Source of the DNA: Lysinibacillus irui
GTDB taxonomy: Bacteria; Bacillota; Bacilli; Bacillales_A; Planococcaceae
DNA: 64,000 bases
Reading direction: 5' to 3'
Assembly: GCF_028877475.1 (NCBI RefSeq)
Contig: NZ_CP113527.1
Span: 2,597,501 to 2,661,500 of the forward strand
Each line of letters opens with the position of its first letter. Positions within the stretch are counted from its first letter, which is position 1. The position numbers and the translations under genes were made by a program. Below, one piece after another: positions 32,952-42,236 of the stretch. Below the pieces are notes generated by a model. It was not told the origin of the DNA. It did not search any database and saw nothing but the letters and a program-made list of their open reading frames with translations.

Positions 32952-34067
32952 ATGACATTAAACAGAAGTATTGAAACAAAACTTGTACAACTAGGAAATT
33001 TAAGTGATCCGGCAACAGGTGCTGTGAGTCCACCAATTCATTTATCAACTGCTTATAAACATGGAGGAATTGGAGAATCTACTGGCTTTGACTATACTCG
33101 TACAAAGAATCCAACACGTGCTCTTTTAGAAGCAGGGATTGCAGATTTAGAAGGTGGCGACATGGGCTTTGCCTGTAGCTCTGGGATGGCTGCCATTCAA
33201 CTAGTCCTATCCATATTTAAACCAGGCGATGAATTAGTGGTGCCAGATGATTTATATGGCGGTACATATAGACTTTTTAACTTCTTCCAAGAAACTTATA
33301 ATATCAAAGCTGTCTATTCAAAATTTGAATCACTTGAGCAAGTGGAAGCATTAATTAATGAAAATACACGTGCATTATTTATTGAAACACCGACAAATCC
33401 CCTTATGCAGGAATTTGATTTACAAGTGTATGCAGAATTAGCACATAAGCACGGAGCTTTATTAATTGTCGATAATACCTTCTATACTCCTTACTTCCAA
33501 CGTCCGATCGAATTAGGGGCAGACATAGTAGTACATTCTGCTACGAAATATATCGGTGGACATAATGATGTCTTAGCTGGTCTAGTAGTAGCGAAAGGCG
33601 CAGAATTAGCAGAACGTATTGGTTTTATTCATAATGGCAGTGGAATGGTGTTAGGGGCGATGGATTCATGGCTGCTTATTCGCGGCTTAAAAACAATGCA
33701 TCTTCGATTAAAACAACATGATGTGAATGCGAAAGCAATTGCTGCTTATTTAGAGGAAGAGGAATTAGTGACAGATGTACTTTATACAGGAAAAGGTGGT
33801 ATGTTGTCATTCCGTTTGCAAAAGCCTGAATGGATTGATCCATTCCTTCGTAACTTAAAGTTAATTACATTTGCTGAAAGTCTAGGTGGTGTCGAAAGCT
33901 TTATTACGTATCCGGCTACACAAACACATGCCGATATGCCTTATGAAGAACGTGTTGAACGCGGCGTTTGTGATCGTTTATTACGCTTCTCTGTTGGTAT
34001 TGAGGAAGCAGAAGATTTAATTGCAGACTTACGTCAAGTGTTCGATATCCTTAGAAAAGAGGCATAA
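32952..34067 (+). CDS. metI: Cystathionine gamma-synthase / O-acetylhomoserine thiolyase
   Basis: 371 residues, very like B. subtilis MetI (ETKLVQLGNLSD, GIGESTGFDYTRTKNPTR, FIETPTNPLMQE). The PLP lysine is in VVHSATKYIGGHND. It makes cystathionine or homocysteine from an acyl-homoserine. I use the ATG at 32952; the open frame reaches back to 32844 but that part is not conserved. metC follows after 3 bp, so the pair runs transsulfuration to homocysteine. Confidence 0.94.
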   Translation: MTLNRSIETKLVQLGNLSDPATGAVSPPIHLSTAYKHGGIGESTGFDYTRTKNPTRALLEAGIADLEGGDMGFACSSGMAAIQLVLSIFKPGDELVVPDDLYGGTYRLFNFFQETYNIKAVYSKFESLEQVEALINENTRALFIETPTNPLMQEFDLQVYAELAHKHGALLIVDNTFYTPYFQRPIELGADIVVHSATKYIGGHNDVLAGLVVAKGAELAERIGFIHNGSGMVLGAMDSWLLIRGLKTMHLRLKQHDVNAKAIAAYLEEEELVTDVLYTGKGGMLSFRLQKPEWIDPFLRNLKLITFAESLGGVESFITYPATQTHADMPYEERVERGVCDRLLRFSVGIEEAEDLIADLRQVFDILRKEA

Positions 34068-34070
34068 AAA

Positions 34071-35231
34071 ATGAAGCAACATATTGAAACTAGTCTCATT
34101 CACGCAGGGGTTCGCGATGGCTATGCGAATCAAAAAGGGGCCGTCAACGTTCCTATGTATCTATCATCTACGTTCCACCAAGAAAGTATTGATGAGTTTG
34201 GCGAATATGACTATGCACGCTCTGGCAACCCTACGAGAGATGCGTTAGAAAAAGCTATTGCCGAGCTGGAAGGTGGCGTTCGTGCTCATGCGTTCTCTTC
34301 TGGAATTGCGGCCGTATCAGCAGCACTCATGTTGTTATCACAAGGTGACCATATCGTCGTGACGGAGGATGTATATGGAGGTACGTATCGTTTTGTAACG
34401 AAAGTGTTACCACGTTTTGGCATTTCCCATAGTTTTGTGGATTTTACAGATATAGCTGCAGTTGAGGCAGCGATAACCCCTGCTACAAAACTATTATATA
34501 TGGAGACACCATCGAACCCAACATTAGGTATTACCGACATTCGTGGTGTAGTGGCACTTGCGAAGCAACATCAATGTCTTACATTTTTAGATAATACTTT
34601 TATGACCCCATTACACCAGCGGCCATTAGAACTTGGTGTTGATGTAGTCATTCATAGTGCAACAAAGTTTTTATCTGGCCATTCTGATATCATTGCTGGC
34701 TTAACAGTCACAGCTGATGAAAAGCTAGGACAAGAGCTATATTTTATCCAAAATTCATTCGGAAATATTTTAGGTGTACAGGATTCTTTCACACTATTAC
34801 AAAATATTAAAACAACCGATGTACGCTTTAGTCGTTCTGCTGAATCTGCTCAAAAAATTGCAGAATTTTTAGCTAGTAACCCACTGGTGGAACAAGTCTA
34901 CTATCCTGGACTTGCCTCACACCCAGGATATGCCATTCATCAGCAACAATGTACAAGTGCTGGAGCTGTATTATCTTTCCGTCTACCAAGTTATGCAGCT
35001 GCAAAAGCATTAGTCGAAGCGATGACAATTCCTGTTTTTGCAGTCTCACTTGGGGGAGTGGAATCAATTCTTTCCTACCCAGCAAAGATGAGTCATGCTG
35101 CTATGGAGCCTGAGGAGCGTGCAAAACGTGGGATTACAGATGGCCTTTTACGTTTTTCTGTAGGGCTTGAGCATGTAGAGGATTTAATTGCTGATTTCAC
35201 ACAAGCTTTGGAGATTGCTGCACGAGCATAA
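34071..35231 (+). CDS. metC: Cystathionine beta-lyase
   Basis: 386 residues, Cys/Met metabolism PLP family. The lysine is in VIHSATKFLSGHSDIIAG; substrate-site residues are in DYARSGNPTRDALE and FAVSLGGVESILSYP. It cleaves cystathionine to homocysteine, pyruvate and ammonia. Paralogue of, and co-transcribed with, metI; a terminator follows. Confidence 0.94.
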   Translation: MKQHIETSLIHAGVRDGYANQKGAVNVPMYLSSTFHQESIDEFGEYDYARSGNPTRDALEKAIAELEGGVRAHAFSSGIAAVSAALMLLSQGDHIVVTEDVYGGTYRFVTKVLPRFGISHSFVDFTDIAAVEAAITPATKLLYMETPSNPTLGITDIRGVVALAKQHQCLTFLDNTFMTPLHQRPLELGVDVVIHSATKFLSGHSDIIAGLTVTADEKLGQELYFIQNSFGNILGVQDSFTLLQNIKTTDVRFSRSAESAQKIAEFLASNPLVEQVYYPGLASHPGYAIHQQQCTSAGAVLSFRLPSYAAAKALVEAMTIPVFAVSLGGVESILSYPAKMSHAAMEPEERAKRGITDGLLRFSVGLEHVEDLIADFTQALEIAARA

Positions 35232-35244
35232 TTGAAGAAACATG

Positions 35245-35274
35245 AAAACCGCGCCTAGTATGACGCGGTTTTTA
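35245..35274. terminator. metC terminator (bidirectional)
   Basis: AAAACCGCG (35245-35253) pairs with CGCGGTTTT (35264-35272) with flanking T-run; the converging Nudix gene ends at 35286. Confidence 0.85.
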
Positions 35275-35285
35275 TTATTGAACGC

Positions 35286-35714
35286 TCAATTTTCCACCTT
35301 GGCTAATAAACGATATAAATAATCCCCATGCCCCTTCGCCAACAATGCATCTTGCTCTACCGAAATCCAATAAAAAGAAAATAGTAAGTCTCCTTCGTTC
35401 AATCCCGTTGGATGATGCTGCCAAGAATCTGGTGATTCATTCGTGGTTAAATGGTAAAAATATCGTTTCTGTAAAATACCTGACGGATGATTAAAGTAAT
35501 CCTGTGCAATGAGTCCCTGGACGACAAGCGATGTGAGACCTGTCTCCTCCAACATTTCACGCTTCACTGCCTCTAATGGTGTTTCACCTTCCTCAACTGT
35601 ACCTTTTGGAACTTGAATACCTGCCCCTATGGTATTTTGTTCAAATACGAGTACTTGTATTTGTTCCTCACGTTCTCTCGTAATATAGCCAAATGCTTTT
35701 TCAACTACTTGCAT
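35286..35714 (-). CDS. Nudix hydrolase
   Basis: 142 residues with a complete Nudix box, GTVEEGETPLEAVKREMLEE followed by TGL. It hydrolyses a nucleoside diphosphate linked to another group; the substrate cannot be told from the box alone. Single gene, ATG start with GAGGGGGA upstream, converging on metC. Confidence 0.85.
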   Translation of the reverse strand: MQVVEKAFGYITREREEQIQVLVFEQNTIGAGIQVPKGTVEEGETPLEAVKREMLEETGLTSLVVQGLIAQDYFNHPSGILQKRYFYHLTTNESPDSWQHHPTGLNEGDLLFSFYWISVEQDALLAKGHGDYLYRLLAKVEN

Positions 35715-36122
35715 GAAAGTAATCCCCCTCTACTGATTGGATATTACAATAAAGATAAAAATTGGATTTTCAGGTGAAAAGTGTTGACACTTATTATACG
35801 ATAGATACACGAAAATGACATTACTTTTGTACAGAATTTCCTAGTAAAAGTTGGTTTTAAATATATGAAGGTAACGCAGCTCCTGAAACTTAAATAGTTT
35901 ATTATTATCTTTTTGAGACACTAGCGTTTTAATAAACATATCATATGGTAAAAGCCTGATGCTCGTGAAGAAATGGCGATGATATTGTGCAGACTTCTCA
36001 ACAAGTTAAAAGTGTTTTGCGCAATATTATCAGTCGCCAGAGTTATACTTAATAAGATAAAGATTTTAGTTGAGATATCTTTTTCTTAAAATAACTGGCC
36101 CTCGTAGGATTAGCGATTCAGG
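35715..36122. other. Spacer without a supported gene
   Basis: About 400 bp. Several short frames occur, none with a ribosome site. A TTGACA near 35784 on the plus strand lacks a suitably spaced -10. Confidence 0.4.
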
Positions 36123-36173
36123 AAAAAAGACAGAATTTAATCAACAAGCTTTGTCGATTAAATCTGTCTTTTT
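36123..36173 (-). terminator. Terminator of the M13 peptidase gene
   Basis: A long stem, AAAGACAGAATTTAATC with GATTAAATCTGTCTTT (one bulged base), has T-runs on both sides. It follows the M13 peptidase stop by about 70 bp. Confidence 0.8.
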
Positions 36174-36239
36174 GATGTTTTTGAATATACAGCCTTACAT
36201 TAAATGGTCTTCTTAGTCAGCTATCGATATAATTAAATT

Positions 36240-38594
36240 TTACCAGATAGAAACTCGGTCCTCCGGGGCTACATACATGCCATCTCCCGCCTTAATTCCA
36301 TAGGTATCATAGAATTGCTGGAAGTTTACAATCGTACGGTTTACTCGAATTTTATTGGCTGAATGTACATCGTTTTTGCTCAGAACCGCTGCAAATTCTT
36401 TTGTAGTTGTGGATTTCCACATTTCTGCATTACTTTCGAAATAGGCTTTATAATCAGGATTACTCATTTGAGAGACAACTTGTAGTGAAGCAGCCATCCC
36501 ACCTAAATCAGCGACATTCTCGCTTAGTGTCAGCTGCCCGTCGTTCAATACTCCTGGAATAATCTCAATAGCATTATAAAACTCAATCAATTTCTGATTT
36601 TTATCTTTGAATTTCTCAAAGTCCTCATCTGTCCACCAGTTATTTGCATTTCCATGTTCGTCGTAGGCAGATCCGTTGTTATCAAAAGCATGGCTTATTT
36701 CATGACCAATAACCATGCCAATAGCACCATAGTTTTCTTCAGGTTTAGCGTTAATATCATAGAAAGGAGCTTGCAGAATACCAGCAGGGAATGTAATTTC
36801 GTTATTAAGAGCATTGTAGAAAGCATTTACAGTGTATACGCTCGTTACCCATTCTGATCTATCCACCGGTTTTCCTAGCTTAGCTTTCGTGTTCTCAATG
36901 TATGCTTTGTTTACTGCAAAGGTATTAGAGAACAGTGAACCGCCTTCGTCATAAGTCTTGATCGCTACGTTATCTAATGTCGCATCCCACTTATCTGGGT
37001 AACCGATTTTAACGATCATAGTATCCAGCTTTTTAATAGCTTTCGCTTTTGTTGTTTCAGACATCCAATCAAGAGATTTAATTCTCTCTTCATACGTAGT
37101 AATTAACTTCTCTACCATCTGCTCAACATCTTTTTTAGCATTTGGTGAAAAATGTTTCTCGGCAAACATTTGCTCCAAATATCCGCTCATTGTACTCGTT
37201 GTTAGGGCTACAGCGTTTTCCTGTTCTGTTTTTTCTCCTGTAACTCCATATAACGTTGCAGCAAACTCATTAGCAGCGTCCCCAAATTCATCTGATAGTA
37301 AACTGCCTGTTGCCATAAGTAATTGCACTTTCGAGTAAGCTTTAAGCACATGAAGGTTCGTATCATTCAAGACTTCCGCACCTTTTTCCGCCAGCTTTAA
37401 ATCGAATACGATTACTTTATCAGCACTGTCGACCTTCATAGATGTCAAGACTTGCTTCATATCTACAGTTTTAAACATGTCATCGAATTGTTGAATTGTA
37501 TATGGATTATAATATTTATTAACATCGCCTTGTTCATGAGGATCGAGCGACACAGAAGCTAAGCTTTTTTCCATTTCGTAAACTTGCTCAGCAAGTGCTT
37601 TCGCTGTAGACTCTTCCTCGCCAGATACTACAAGAAGTTTTGTCATATATTCAATATAGGCATTTTTTGCATTTGCATCTTCCGTAACAAAACTGTTCTT
37701 ATCCAAACCAGTTGCTAATCCGGCGTAATACAATGCATTTTCACTGCTGTTCTTTGCATCGTTCATGATGGCAAAGCCGAAAAGTGAGCTTAGTCCTAAT
37801 TCTTTTTCTTGAGCAAGATCTGCTTGAACAAGTTCATCAAGAGTTTTAGCTTCGTTAATTGCCTTTACATATTTTTGGATGGGCTCAATCCCCTGCTTAT
37901 TTCTATTTTTTGTATCTAACGCTGTCGAATAGAAGTCGGCAATTTTTTGTTCCTTAGTGCCTTCTGCAAATTCTTTACCAGAGAGCGCGTTTATTATTTC
38001 TTCAATTTTATCGGTATTTTCCTTTTGAAGCTCAGGGAAACCACCACCCATGATTTCTCCTACCGGAATTGTTGATTTATTTAACCATTCTTTATTGATT
38101 GCTTCATAAAAATCATCATTTAAATGTGAGCCTTTAAGTGACCATATTCTAGCGATGATGTTTTGGAATTCAGCAATCGTAATCGTGTCATTTGCACCTA
38201 AGGTACCGTCAGCGTTACCCGTCAGGACGCCTGCTTTTGTCAGTTTATCGATATCTTTTTTTGCCCATGCAGGTACATCTGTAAACTCAATGTCAAATGT
38301 TCCACTGCGAAGGTCATTGCCAACTGGCTCTGGCAATTCACCGAATGCTCTGCTCAACATGACTAATGCTTCCACTTTCTTAGCTGGCTCATTCTCTCTT
38401 AAATCTCCGTTTTTAGAGCCTTGTATTACAGTTGCTTTGTTAATTCCTGGTTGATAAGCATCTGCTGCTGTCAACAAGGTTGTAACGATATCTCCTCTTG
38501 TCGCTACTGGCGATGTTTCATCGGCATACACCGATACGCTAACGGATAGGACCATTATTATGGTCATGAGTAAAGATAAAAACTTCTTTTTCAT
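36240..38594 (-). CDS. Secreted M13 (neprilysin-like) zinc metallopeptidase with SLH domain
   Basis: 784 residues. A signal peptide (1-24, ending SVYA) is followed by one clear SLH-type motif (about 105-155, FTDVPAWAKKDIDKLTKAGV) preceded by a weaker one (about 30-90), which should bind secondary cell-wall polymer. The peptidase part starts near 165. It has the conserved VNAFYNALNNEITFPAGILQ, the zinc motif GHEISHAFD (HExxH) and the third ligand in ENVADLGG. It would act as a cell-surface oligo- or polypeptidase. Fusion of SLH and M13 domains is known in Bacilli. ATG start with AGAGGAG upstream; single gene. Confidence 0.9.
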   Translation of the reverse strand: MKKKFLSLLMTIIMVLSVSVSVYADETSPVATRGDIVTTLLTAADAYQPGINKATVIQGSKNGDLRENEPAKKVEALVMLSRAFGELPEPVGNDLRSGTFDIEFTDVPAWAKKDIDKLTKAGVLTGNADGTLGANDTITIAEFQNIIARIWSLKGSHLNDDFYEAINKEWLNKSTIPVGEIMGGGFPELQKENTDKIEEIINALSGKEFAEGTKEQKIADFYSTALDTKNRNKQGIEPIQKYVKAINEAKTLDELVQADLAQEKELGLSSLFGFAIMNDAKNSSENALYYAGLATGLDKNSFVTEDANAKNAYIEYMTKLLVVSGEEESTAKALAEQVYEMEKSLASVSLDPHEQGDVNKYYNPYTIQQFDDMFKTVDMKQVLTSMKVDSADKVIVFDLKLAEKGAEVLNDTNLHVLKAYSKVQLLMATGSLLSDEFGDAANEFAATLYGVTGEKTEQENAVALTTSTMSGYLEQMFAEKHFSPNAKKDVEQMVEKLITTYEERIKSLDWMSETTKAKAIKKLDTMIVKIGYPDKWDATLDNVAIKTYDEGGSLFSNTFAVNKAYIENTKAKLGKPVDRSEWVTSVYTVNAFYNALNNEITFPAGILQAPFYDINAKPEENYGAIGMVIGHEISHAFDNNGSAYDEHGNANNWWTDEDFEKFKDKNQKLIEFYNAIEIIPGVLNDGQLTLSENVADLGGMAASLQVVSQMSNPDYKAYFESNAEMWKSTTTKEFAAVLSKNDVHSANKIRVNRTIVNFQQFYDTYGIKAGDGMYVAPEDRVSIW

Positions 38595-38948
38595 CGTCGT
38601 GCTCCTCTAGTGTATTTTGTATAAATAAAGATAAATAGGTAGAATTTAGAGTTTCTACCATCCGTCTATTGTAGTTGATTTTCTTTAGTTTGAAAATATG
38701 TAAGTGGCATTTTCATTTTAAGCGGGATAATCTAGTCCGTTTTTTCGCGAAGGTAACTCATCAATAAGGTCGCTTTTTTAGTTAGCACAGTTAAGTACTG
38801 CTTTAAATAAAAAACGATGATCAATTTTCTACGATTAGAAAATTGGCCTTTATAAAGCACAGTGCATTTACTTAATACACCAAGCCTATAATAGACTTGC
38901 ACCATCTATTGCTCTCTCTTAAGCTTTTTATACGAACAAATTCAATCT
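38595..38948. other. Spacer upstream of the M13 peptidase gene
   Basis: 354 bp without a gene. Two inverted repeats are present: GGTAGAA/TTTCTACC near 38638-38660 and a 10 bp arm pair CAATTTTCTA (38822-38831) with TAGAAAATTG (38836-38845) around 4 bp. Neither is followed by a T-run that would make it a clear terminator of the cupin gene. Confidence 0.45.
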
Positions 38949-39287
38949 TTATGTAAGATGTAGATGCTCTGCCTGGATTACAAGTGCTGTTAATCCTGTC
39001 ATACTGCCTGATTCGTGCGCTTGTCCTTGTTGCCAAAGTACACCCTCTCCTGTTTTTATAACCATCTTTTCTCCATCTTCACCGCAAACCCAACCTTCAC
39101 CCTGAACAACAATAAATAGCTGTGGAATGGGGGCTTCATGCATACCTACGACACCGCCTGGTTCAATATAGATCAAGCCAATACTGGTAGGTTCTTCTGT
39201 TTTCATGATCTTTCGATAAAAAGCATCCACTGAATTATAATGGATGATTTCATTAGCTACTTCTTGTGTGAATTGTATTCGTTTCAT
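38949..39287 (-). CDS. Small cupin-domain protein
   Basis: 112 residues, single cupin barrel with GGVVGMHEAPIPQLFIVVQG and the second motif W-QQGQAHESGS. The metal-binding histidines are partly kept (H in GMHEAP and QAHESG). Such small cupins may be isomerases, dioxygenases or sensors; nothing here narrows it. It starts 21 bp after the upstream gene, probably as a two-gene operon. Confidence 0.7.
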   Translation of the reverse strand: MKRIQFTQEVANEIIHYNSVDAFYRKIMKTEEPTSIGLIYIEPGGVVGMHEAPIPQLFIVVQGEGWVCGEDGEKMVIKTGEGVLWQQGQAHESGSMTGLTALVIQAEHLHLT

Positions 39288-39308
39288 TCATTCTTCGTTC
39301 CTTTCCTA

Positions 39309-39842
39309 TTAGGCTAATTCTTCTTGCGCAAATGCTAGTAGTGTGCCAACCTCTTTCTTGACATAAAAAGCAAAAGCATCATAACCATTGCATTTGATTG
39401 TTTCCCAGTCTGCTGTTTGTCCACTGATGAGGAGCACATTTCCATGGTCATCTGAACGATAGTCATCAACCTCTTCATCATAGTCAATATTATAGAAAAA
39501 TGAGACGACTATTTCAGTGGCCGGCATATTATATTTCTTTAACGGACGATTAACACGTTGATCTTCTGTATATTCATCGCAGAATAGCGCATTATAGCCA
39601 TGTAGGGTCGCATCAAACAGTAATATCTCCTCCGTTGTTTCAGAATCTTTAGCGACGATTCTAGCATGTTCGCCAGTGATGAAAGGCAATGGTTCGTCTT
39701 CAATCGTTAATAAATCACCGTAAAACCAAATTTCAAACTGTCGATTGCCTGTACTAGAATGAAGCTGAAACTGGGTTTCAACATCTTCTTGTTGGATGTT
39801 TTCTGCAAATGACTGTAAATATGTAGGAATAGAAATATTCAA
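39309..39842 (-). CDS. Hypothetical acidic protein
   Basis: 177 residues, no signal peptide or membrane helix, rich in Asp/Glu (for example YDEEVDDYRSDDHG). I do not recognise the family. The TTG start has AAAGGAGG eight bases upstream. It precedes the cupin gene by 21 bp, so the two are likely co-expressed. Confidence 0.6.
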   Translation of the reverse strand: MNISIPTYLQSFAENIQQEDVETQFQLHSSTGNRQFEIWFYGDLLTIEDEPLPFITGEHARIVAKDSETTEEILLFDATLHGYNALFCDEYTEDQRVNRPLKKYNMPATEIVVSFFYNIDYDEEVDDYRSDDHGNVLLISGQTADWETIKCNGYDAFAFYVKKEVGTLLAFAQEELA

Positions 39843-39894
39843 AGCTTAATCCTCCTTTTTATATAATAATACATGCCACTTTCTATTTTTATCC

Positions 39895-39923
39895 ATAAAA
39901 AAAACCCAGAATTTTTTCTGGGC
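39895..39923 (-). terminator. Terminator of the YpzG-like gene
   Basis: CCCAGA pairs with TCTGGG; the minus strand continues into eight T. A similar but weaker copy lies at 44814-44843. Confidence 0.8.
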
Positions 39924-39950
39924 TTGATGACACTTACTTTTCTAGCATGA

Positions 39951-40103
39951 TTAAAACTGACGGGCCTTTGCTTCACTTCGCAACAGGCGGTTATGGAGGG
40001 TAATCTCCGTTTCACCATTTACTTGCGATTTGGAATGCTTAATCCTTGACCAGTTGCGGTGGATTTTTTGAGATTTTGGATCTAAATTTTCGAACCTACT
40101 CAT
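39951..40103 (-). CDS. YpzG-like small sporulation protein
   Basis: 50 residues, basic, MSRFENLDPKSQKIH followed by KHSKSQVNGETEITLHN, similar to the YpzG family of small Bacillus proteins as I remember it. GGAGG lies just before the ATG. An upstream sigma-G-type promoter predicts expression in the forespore. A related, degraded copy lies at 44880-45025. The molecular role is unknown; a spore-core protein is the likely place of action. Confidence 0.65.
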   Translation of the reverse strand: MSRFENLDPKSQKIHRNWSRIKHSKSQVNGETEITLHNRLLRSEAKARQF

Positions 40104-40148
40104 TTTTCATCCTCCTCATCATTATAGATTTCATAAGTGAATCTTTGT

Positions 40149-40178
40149 TATTATGAGCTACCTGGATGAATTTATACA
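40149..40178 (-). promoter_or_regulatory. Sigma-G/F-type promoter of the YpzG-like gene
   Basis: TGTATA (40178-40173), 17 bp, CATAATA (40155-40149), matching the forespore consensus of GYATR-type -35 and CATNNTA -10 about 50 bp before the ATG. Confidence 0.65.
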
Positions 40179-40324
40179 AATTTTCATGGATGAAAACGCT
40201 ACTCACTTTTTTTCATGAAGGAGATGGAGATTACAGTGATGACTACCACTTATAAAAGAGACGATGATGATCATTAAGTGAAAGAACATCATTTTAAAAA
40301 ACACAACAAGATCAAAATAATGCT

Positions 40325-40452
40325 GTTGATTTCTATTATTGGCGGACGCTTTCCACGATCGGGGTCGAGTTGCTTCCCTCTTTGCTCTCAGTCCTGGATC
40401 TCGACTTTCCCGCTTTACCTCTGGAGTCGCCGTCCTGCGTTCCAATCTCCTT
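40325..40452. repeat. Dispersed Bacillaceae-type intergenic repeat
   Basis: A GC-richer block of about 125 bp, GGCGGACGCTTTCC at 40341 through GGAGTCGCCGTCC near 40423-40436 then GTTCCAATC. Its ends are partly complementary (ATTGGCGGACG with CGTCCTGCGTTCCAAT). I recall similar GGCGGACGCTTTCCGCGG...GGAGTCGCCG elements between genes of many Bacillaceae. Overlapping open frames on both strands are by-products of its composition. Confidence 0.6.
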
Positions 40453-40613
40453 CTACTTAAAGAACTCCATATTCGTATGTTAATAAAAAGTAAACTTTCA
40501 AGGTGATTCATCACGAAAGAAATAAGATTGTAGACTAACTCGAAATTCATTGAGTTGGTCTACAGTCTGAAGAGCACCGGAAAATGTACATTATAGTCTT
40601 GTCATTGCACGAT

Positions 40614-40928
40614 TTATCTTTTGAAACGATTGCCGGTATTCACAAAAATCATTAAGAAAATCGTTAGGGCTATGAAAAGAATAAATCCTATACTAAATAA
40701 CCACTGTGTATGGAATACTTCATCCAGAATCCACAAGAGAACGCAAAAACAATAACCATACATCATTTTCCCCATAAATTTTGCTAGTGCTTTTTCGTCA
40801 TATTGTTTTTTATCTTCTTGTGGCAACGTATTAAAGCCGGCAATTAAAAATGCTCCTTTACCTTGTGATAAAACGATGGCAAAGATGAGAAATGGCAACA
40901 TGATTATTAAATAGACAAGAACTCCCAT
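40614..40928 (-). CDS. DUF3784-family small membrane protein
   Basis: 104 residues with three hydrophobic helices and the family stretch GKGAFLIAGFNTLPQEDKKQYD. Function unknown. It starts 11 bp after the hydrolase gene and is last in a GntR-DUF1648-hydrolase-DUF3784 operon. ATG 40928 chosen, with AGG nine to ten bases upstream; a TTG two codons before is possible. Confidence 0.7.
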   Translation of the reverse strand: MGVLVYLIIMLPFLIFAIVLSQGKGAFLIAGFNTLPQEDKKQYDEKALAKFMGKMMYGYCFCVLLWILDEVFHTQWLFSIGFILFIALTIFLMIFVNTGNRFKR

Positions 40929-40939
40929 AGTCAATCAAC

Positions 40940-42223
40940 CTACTTTTTCGTTTGTATAAATTGCTCTATCGCTGGTAGTAATTCTTCATGTAACGGCAAT
41001 GAAGGGTCTGCATAGGTTGCTAAGTTTTTGGCACGATCGACTGGTGCCTTTTTCAGCACATGATTCATGCCCTCCATATAAAGCAGCTGTGCCTCTGGTT
41101 TGCGATTCTTTAATGCCTCCGCATCGGCTTCTTTCACTTGTAAATCGGTTGTTCCTTGGACTAATAATACACGACTTTTCACTTTGGCAAGCTCATCGGC
41201 AGGATGATACTTTAACAAGGAAATAAGGAAAGGCTGTACAGATGGTCGGAAGAGTGCTTGAAGCTCTGGCGAAACATTTTTCACTTGCTCACCTTGTTTT
41301 AACGATTTCAAAATGTCTGTCGATTCGTTGAATAGCTTTGGCGGTAACTGACCTTTTATTTGCTCTAATAGCACCTCATCCAATGGTCTTCCCGCTCCCG
41401 CAATCGAGACAAAGGACTCTACATCTGTTTTTTGGGCTGCTAGCAAACCAATGAGCGAACCTTCGCTATGTCCAATAACGTGAATACTTGAGTAAGCTTC
41501 ATCAGCTTGTAATGCTTGGATAATTTGTACTGCATCATCTAAGTATTGATCGAACGTGCTATCCTCTTCCTTTGTTAAAAGTGCTTGATTATCACCAAGT
41601 CCACGCTTATCATAGCGCACTGTCGCAATGCCCTCTTGCGCTAACCCTTCAGCAAGCATTTTCAAGCTATTATTTTTACCAGCTAAAGCTGAATTTCCAT
41701 CCTTATCTGTTGGTCCAGAACCAGCAATAATAAGTGCCACTGGCGTTGGAGATGCGCTAGCCTTTTGCAATGCTACGGTTAAGTTACCATCTTCAACAGG
41801 AATCTTTATTGTTTCGTACGTAACGGGTTGCTCTTTATAAGCTTTTAAGATTAATGGGAATTTGGCACCGTTTTGTTGGAATGTAGCCTCTATTTGCTCA
41901 TTTTTTAATGTTCCATTTATAGCAATCACAGAGCCGTTTAAATGAATGGACACTGTTACTTTATCGCCTGTATAGCTCACGCTTTTAAATGGAAAGTTCG
42001 ATAAGCCTTGCGCTGGGACAGATAATGTGCCAGCTTCCTTTTGTAAATCAACGATAATCGGTAGTGGTCCATTAGGTGTTTCAATATTTCCTTCCCATTT
42101 TCCAATAAACTGTTCACTCATGGCACGTTCCCCTTTTGTTTCTTGATTTTCAGCTGTCGCCTCTTTTTGCCCACAAGCCCCTAAGAGTAACAGCGTACAG
42201 CATAACAATAACCATTTTTTCAT
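40940..42223 (-). CDS. Lipoprotein alpha/beta hydrolase
   Basis: 427 residues. A lipoprotein signal ends at LLLGAC (lipidated Cys17). Residues 40-130 form a beta-rich N-terminal domain. The hydrolase fold follows, with VALIIAGSGPTDKDGN, nucleophile GHSEGS, acid in QGTTDLQV and histidine in GMNHVLK. It would be an outer-surface esterase or peptidase-like enzyme; the substrate is not predictable. It is 13 bp after the DUF1648 gene. Confidence 0.82.
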   Translation of the reverse strand: MKKWLLLCCTLLLLGACGQKEATAENQETKGERAMSEQFIGKWEGNIETPNGPLPIIVDLQKEAGTLSVPAQGLSNFPFKSVSYTGDKVTVSIHLNGSVIAINGTLKNEQIEATFQQNGAKFPLILKAYKEQPVTYETIKIPVEDGNLTVALQKASASPTPVALIIAGSGPTDKDGNSALAGKNNSLKMLAEGLAQEGIATVRYDKRGLGDNQALLTKEEDSTFDQYLDDAVQIIQALQADEAYSSIHVIGHSEGSLIGLLAAQKTDVESFVSIAGAGRPLDEVLLEQIKGQLPPKLFNESTDILKSLKQGEQVKNVSPELQALFRPSVQPFLISLLKYHPADELAKVKSRVLLVQGTTDLQVKEADAEALKNRKPEAQLLYMEGMNHVLKKAPVDRAKNLATYADPSLPLHEELLPAIEQFIQTKK

Positions 42224-42236
42224 CTAATCTTCCTCT

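Noticed and set aside
35756-35830. TTGACA with nearby TATACG as a promoter
   Set aside because: The spacing between the hexamers is far too short and no gene follows on that strand.
40203-40550. 115-codon frame through the GC-rich repeat
   Set aside because: No ribosome site, low-complexity Arg/Glu-rich product, and it coincides with the dispersed repeat.
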